From the NCBI RefSeq assembly GCF_000308415.1, contig NZ_BAFS01000131.1, forward strand, positions 1 through 43,496: a DNA stretch of 43,496 nucleotides, in the 5' to 3' direction. Made by a program: the position numbers and the translations under genes. Positions 41,630 to 43,496 of the stretch are shown in pieces (position 1 is the first letter of the stretch; each line of letters starts with the position of its first letter). The DNA comes from Nocardia asiatica NBRC 100129. Its GTDB lineage: Bacteria > Actinomycetota > Actinomycetes > Mycobacteriales > Mycobacteriaceae. The notes beneath the pieces are model-generated. The model was not told the DNA's origin and did no database searches. It worked only from the letters and a program-made list of their open reading frames with translations.

Positions 41630-41872
41630 TCAGCGCCAGAGCGATCGGCACGGTAGCCTGCGCAGGCCAGGACGAATCTGGCCGTCGACGGTGACGGTGA
41701 GCCCGGCATGAGCGGCCGCCGAGGTGAACTCCCACGCCTCGGTCCGGGTCGCCGCGTACTCCAGCACGAGCGCGTCGCCGGGAGTCGGGCCGTCGAAGTA
41801 GACGGTGATCCGCTGGGTGGGCGGGTCCTGGGTGTCGTCGCGGTCAGCGAGTCTGCGAGCAGTGCCGTCCAT
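41630..41872 (-). CDS. small hypothetical protein
   Basis: 80 aa from the ATG at 41872 with AAGGAGG 7-8 nt upstream. Polar start (DGTARRLADRDDTQDPPTQR), then a beta-rich segment ITVYFDGPTPGDALVLEYAATRTEAWEFTSAAAHAGLTVTVDGQIRP and a basic end LRRLPCRSLWR. No family recognised. It lies between two secreted lipase-like genes and is convergent with the first; no functional link is visible. Confidence 0.7.
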   Translation of the reverse strand: MDGTARRLADRDDTQDPPTQRITVYFDGPTPGDALVLEYAATRTEAWEFTSAAAHAGLTVTVDGQIRPGLRRLPCRSLWR

Positions 41873-42148
41873 GCCACCGCCTCCTTCCGGCCGGCGCGGC
41901 AGCCGCGCCGGTAGGACTGACGGTAGAGGGCCGCCACTGCTGAGAACATGTTCCAGGTTATCGGCTGGAAATGTCACAGAACGGACCCGGGCCGGTCGGG
42001 TACAGTCACCACCCGGGGCGCGCCGCGATCACAAGCCGGGCTCCCCAAACTTGTGATTTAGCAACATGATCGCGTCGGGCGATGCACCGCTCGGGTGATG
42101 TTGCCGAGGATGATCTAGAGCGTTGGACGATGCAGGAGGCACACGTCG
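41873..42148. other. 276-bp divergent intergenic region before the second lipase gene
   Basis: Contains the palindrome GAACATGTTC (41944-41953) near the small gene and an inverted repeat GCAACAT (42061-42067) / ATGTTGC (42098-42104) before the lipase. AGGAGG precedes the lipase ATG at 42149. No gene seen. Confidence 0.45.
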
Positions 42149-43393
42149 ATGAGTCAGGGCCCACGTTCGCTGGGTAGGGGAGTGGGGCGACGACGTCTCG
42201 CACGTGCGATCGGAGCGATGGCCGCCGGCCTGGCGCTGGTCGCGAGCATGGCCGGTGCGGCCACCAGCGCACCGTTGTACCCCGAGCCCGATCCGGATCC
42301 CTTCTACGCGACACCGGCGGACATCGCCGATCGCAAGCCCGGCGACGTGATCGCCACCCGAGTGATGCCCGCGCTGGCGATCTTCCCGGAGACCACGGTG
42401 ACCGTGGTCCGATTCCGGTCGACGAGCTCGGAGGGCAAGCCGATCGCCGCGACCACCACGGTGCTGACGCCCAAGTCGCATCGCCCAGACGGGCCGCTGC
42501 TGTCGTTCCAGCACATCATCAACGGGCTCGGCGCGGAGTGCTCGGTCTCCCGGGTGCTCTACACCGGCGACCCGAACCTGATCGTGCGGGAGGCGCCGGG
42601 CTGGAACGTCTTGCTCGCGCGCGGCTGGAGCGTCGCGCTGCCCGACCACCTCGGGCCGAATTTCGCCTACGGCGCCGCGAAGCTCGGCGGGCAGATCACG
42701 CTCGACGGAGTACGCGCCGTGAAGCAGATCGCCGAACTCGGGGTGCAGCGCAGCCCGGTGGCGATGGTCGGATACTCCGGCGGTGGGATGGCCACCGCGT
42801 GGGCGGCGGCATTGCAGCCGAAGTACGCGCCGGAGCTCGACATCGCCGGCGCGGCCATGGGTGGCGTGCCGATGAATCTCGTGAAGATGCTCGAGGGTCT
42901 GGGATTGAACCCGCACCCGGTCTTCGGGCTCGCGTTCGCCGCCGGATTCGGGCTCGAGCGCGAATATCCGACGCGATTCCCGCTCAGCGAACAGTTGAAC
43001 GAGAGGGGCCTGGCCGCCCGCGCGCAGATCGCCAACAGTTGCACCAACGACATCCTCTCGACCGGAGCGGGTCGCGGCGCACTGGACTTCGCCAAGACGA
43101 CCTCGATGATCAACGACGACACCGCACGCGCCGTGGTCGAGGAGAACAGCCTCGAACTCTACGACGGCGTGCCGAAGACGCCGGTGTTCGAATGGCATTC
43201 GCCGATCGACGGGCTCATTCCGATCGACGCGGTGGTCAACACCGACAAGCGGTGGTGTGCGGCGGGCGCCAAGGTGCAGTCCGAGGAGATCCCGGTTCCG
43301 GACCATCTGACCGCGGCGGTACTCGGCATTCCCGCGGCACTGAACTGGCTGGACGCCCGCTTCCGGGGGGAGCCCGCGCCGAGCAATTGCTGA
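42149..43393 (+). CDS. secreted lipase (LIP family, PF03583-like)
   Basis: 414 aa. Signal peptide with an Arg-rich head (GRGVGRRRLARAI) and hydrophobic core (GAMAAGLALVASMAGAATSA). The mature protein begins PLYPEPDPDPFYATPADIADRKPGDVIATR, a hallmark of actinobacterial secretory lipases. Nucleophile elbow GYSGGGMA, an acid in EWHSPIDGLIP, and the histidine in VPDHLT. Paired cysteines (SNSCTNDI, KRWCAAGA and the C-terminal SNC) could form disulfides. Likely a cell-surface or extracellular triacylglycerol or ester hydrolase. The start has AGGAGG 8-11 nt upstream. Confidence 0.94.
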   Translation: MSQGPRSLGRGVGRRRLARAIGAMAAGLALVASMAGAATSAPLYPEPDPDPFYATPADIADRKPGDVIATRVMPALAIFPETTVTVVRFRSTSSEGKPIAATTTVLTPKSHRPDGPLLSFQHIINGLGAECSVSRVLYTGDPNLIVREAPGWNVLLARGWSVALPDHLGPNFAYGAAKLGGQITLDGVRAVKQIAELGVQRSPVAMVGYSGGGMATAWAAALQPKYAPELDIAGAAMGGVPMNLVKMLEGLGLNPHPVFGLAFAAGFGLEREYPTRFPLSEQLNERGLAARAQIANSCTNDILSTGAGRGALDFAKTTSMINDDTARAVVEENSLELYDGVPKTPVFEWHSPIDGLIPIDAVVNTDKRWCAAGAKVQSEEIPVPDHLTAAVLGIPAALNWLDARFRGEPAPSNC

Positions 43394-43408
43394 GCAGCCA
43401 TACGCGGA

Positions 43409-43456
43409 CGGCCGAGCCGGGACCCGTTCTCCGGATACGGGTCTCGGCCGGTTGTT
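43409..43456 (+). terminator. bulged hairpin terminator after the lipase gene
   Basis: Lower stem CGGCCGA (43409-43415) with TCGGCCG (43444-43450) and upper stem GACCCGT (43421-43427) with ACGGGTC (43437-43443), separated by a 5-nt bulge, followed by GTTGTTG. It lies 16 bp after the lipase stop. The weak U-tract lowers confidence. Confidence 0.6.
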
Positions 43457-43496
43457 GCGATATGGATACGCGACAACACAACTCGGATACTTTCCT

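Noticed and set aside
41944..41953. GAACATGTTC as a LexA/SOS box
   Set aside because: The actinobacterial SOS box needs GAAC-N4-GTTC; here the half-sites are 2 bp apart, and the neighbouring genes are not DNA-repair genes.

Overview
The window is a high-GC actinobacterial chromosome segment. The best guess is Nocardia or a close relative in the Mycobacteriales. This rests on gene content: methylmalonyl-CoA mutase with MeaB, a separate ATP-dependent DNA ligase next to a LigD-type polymerase domain, a DUF397 / XRE-DUF5753 / DUF574-type methyltransferase locus, secreted LIP-family lipases, a DUF2599 lipoprotein and many TetR regulators. The genus is an inference. I saw no rRNA, tRNA, insertion sequence, prophage or CRISPR array.

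1-9.6 kb: the 3' part of methylmalonyl-CoA mutase and meaB (coupled by ATGA). Next come an EEP-family phosphodiesterase, an amidohydrolase / nucleoside hydrolase pair (coupled by ATGA), a TetR gene with three 13-bp operator-like repeats in its promoter, a 14-TM MFS exporter converging on it, and a CoA-transferase. 9.6-20.4 kb: a gene-poor stretch, a coiled-coil protein, a type II thioesterase, a DUF2784 membrane protein, and an SDR / alpha-beta hydrolase pair in which both proteins lack a textbook catalytic residue. Then an acyl-CoA dehydrogenase / TetR operon, a DUF4190-like membrane protein, the LigC / PolDom repair pair and a cold-shock protein.

20.4-25.6 kb: an NfeD / flotillin pair stands divergent to a 1008-residue protein with a caspase-like domain (His82, Cys133), a STAND-type P-loop NTPase, and eight 42-residue TPR units to the C-terminus. 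Its architecture is that of a bacterial NLR-like sensor-executioner and makes it the strongest candidate here for a conflict or cell-death system. A TetR gene follows.

25.7-32.7 kb: a free-standing NRPS condensation-type protein converges on a four-gene, fully overlapping minus-strand operon. The operon encodes a SufS-like desulfurase, an unrecognised protein ending in a heavy-metal-associated (HMA) domain, a LysA/Y4yA-like PLP decarboxylase, and a cysteine-synthase/rhodanese fusion. It looks like a small sulfur and metal-linked amino-acid-derived pathway, possibly a metallophore, and is the second main candidate for something undescribed.

32.7-43.5 kb: a PPOX-family flavoprotein, a CBS-pair protein and a PucR/CdaR-type regulator come first. 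The DUF397 / XRE / methyltransferase locus follows; its flanking small genes share a 48-bp promoter-like element, and a related dyad precedes the DUF397 gene. The rest holds an ABM monooxygenase, an NAD(P)-binding protein, a DUF2599 lipoprotein, and two secreted lipase-like hydrolases separated by a small hypothetical gene.
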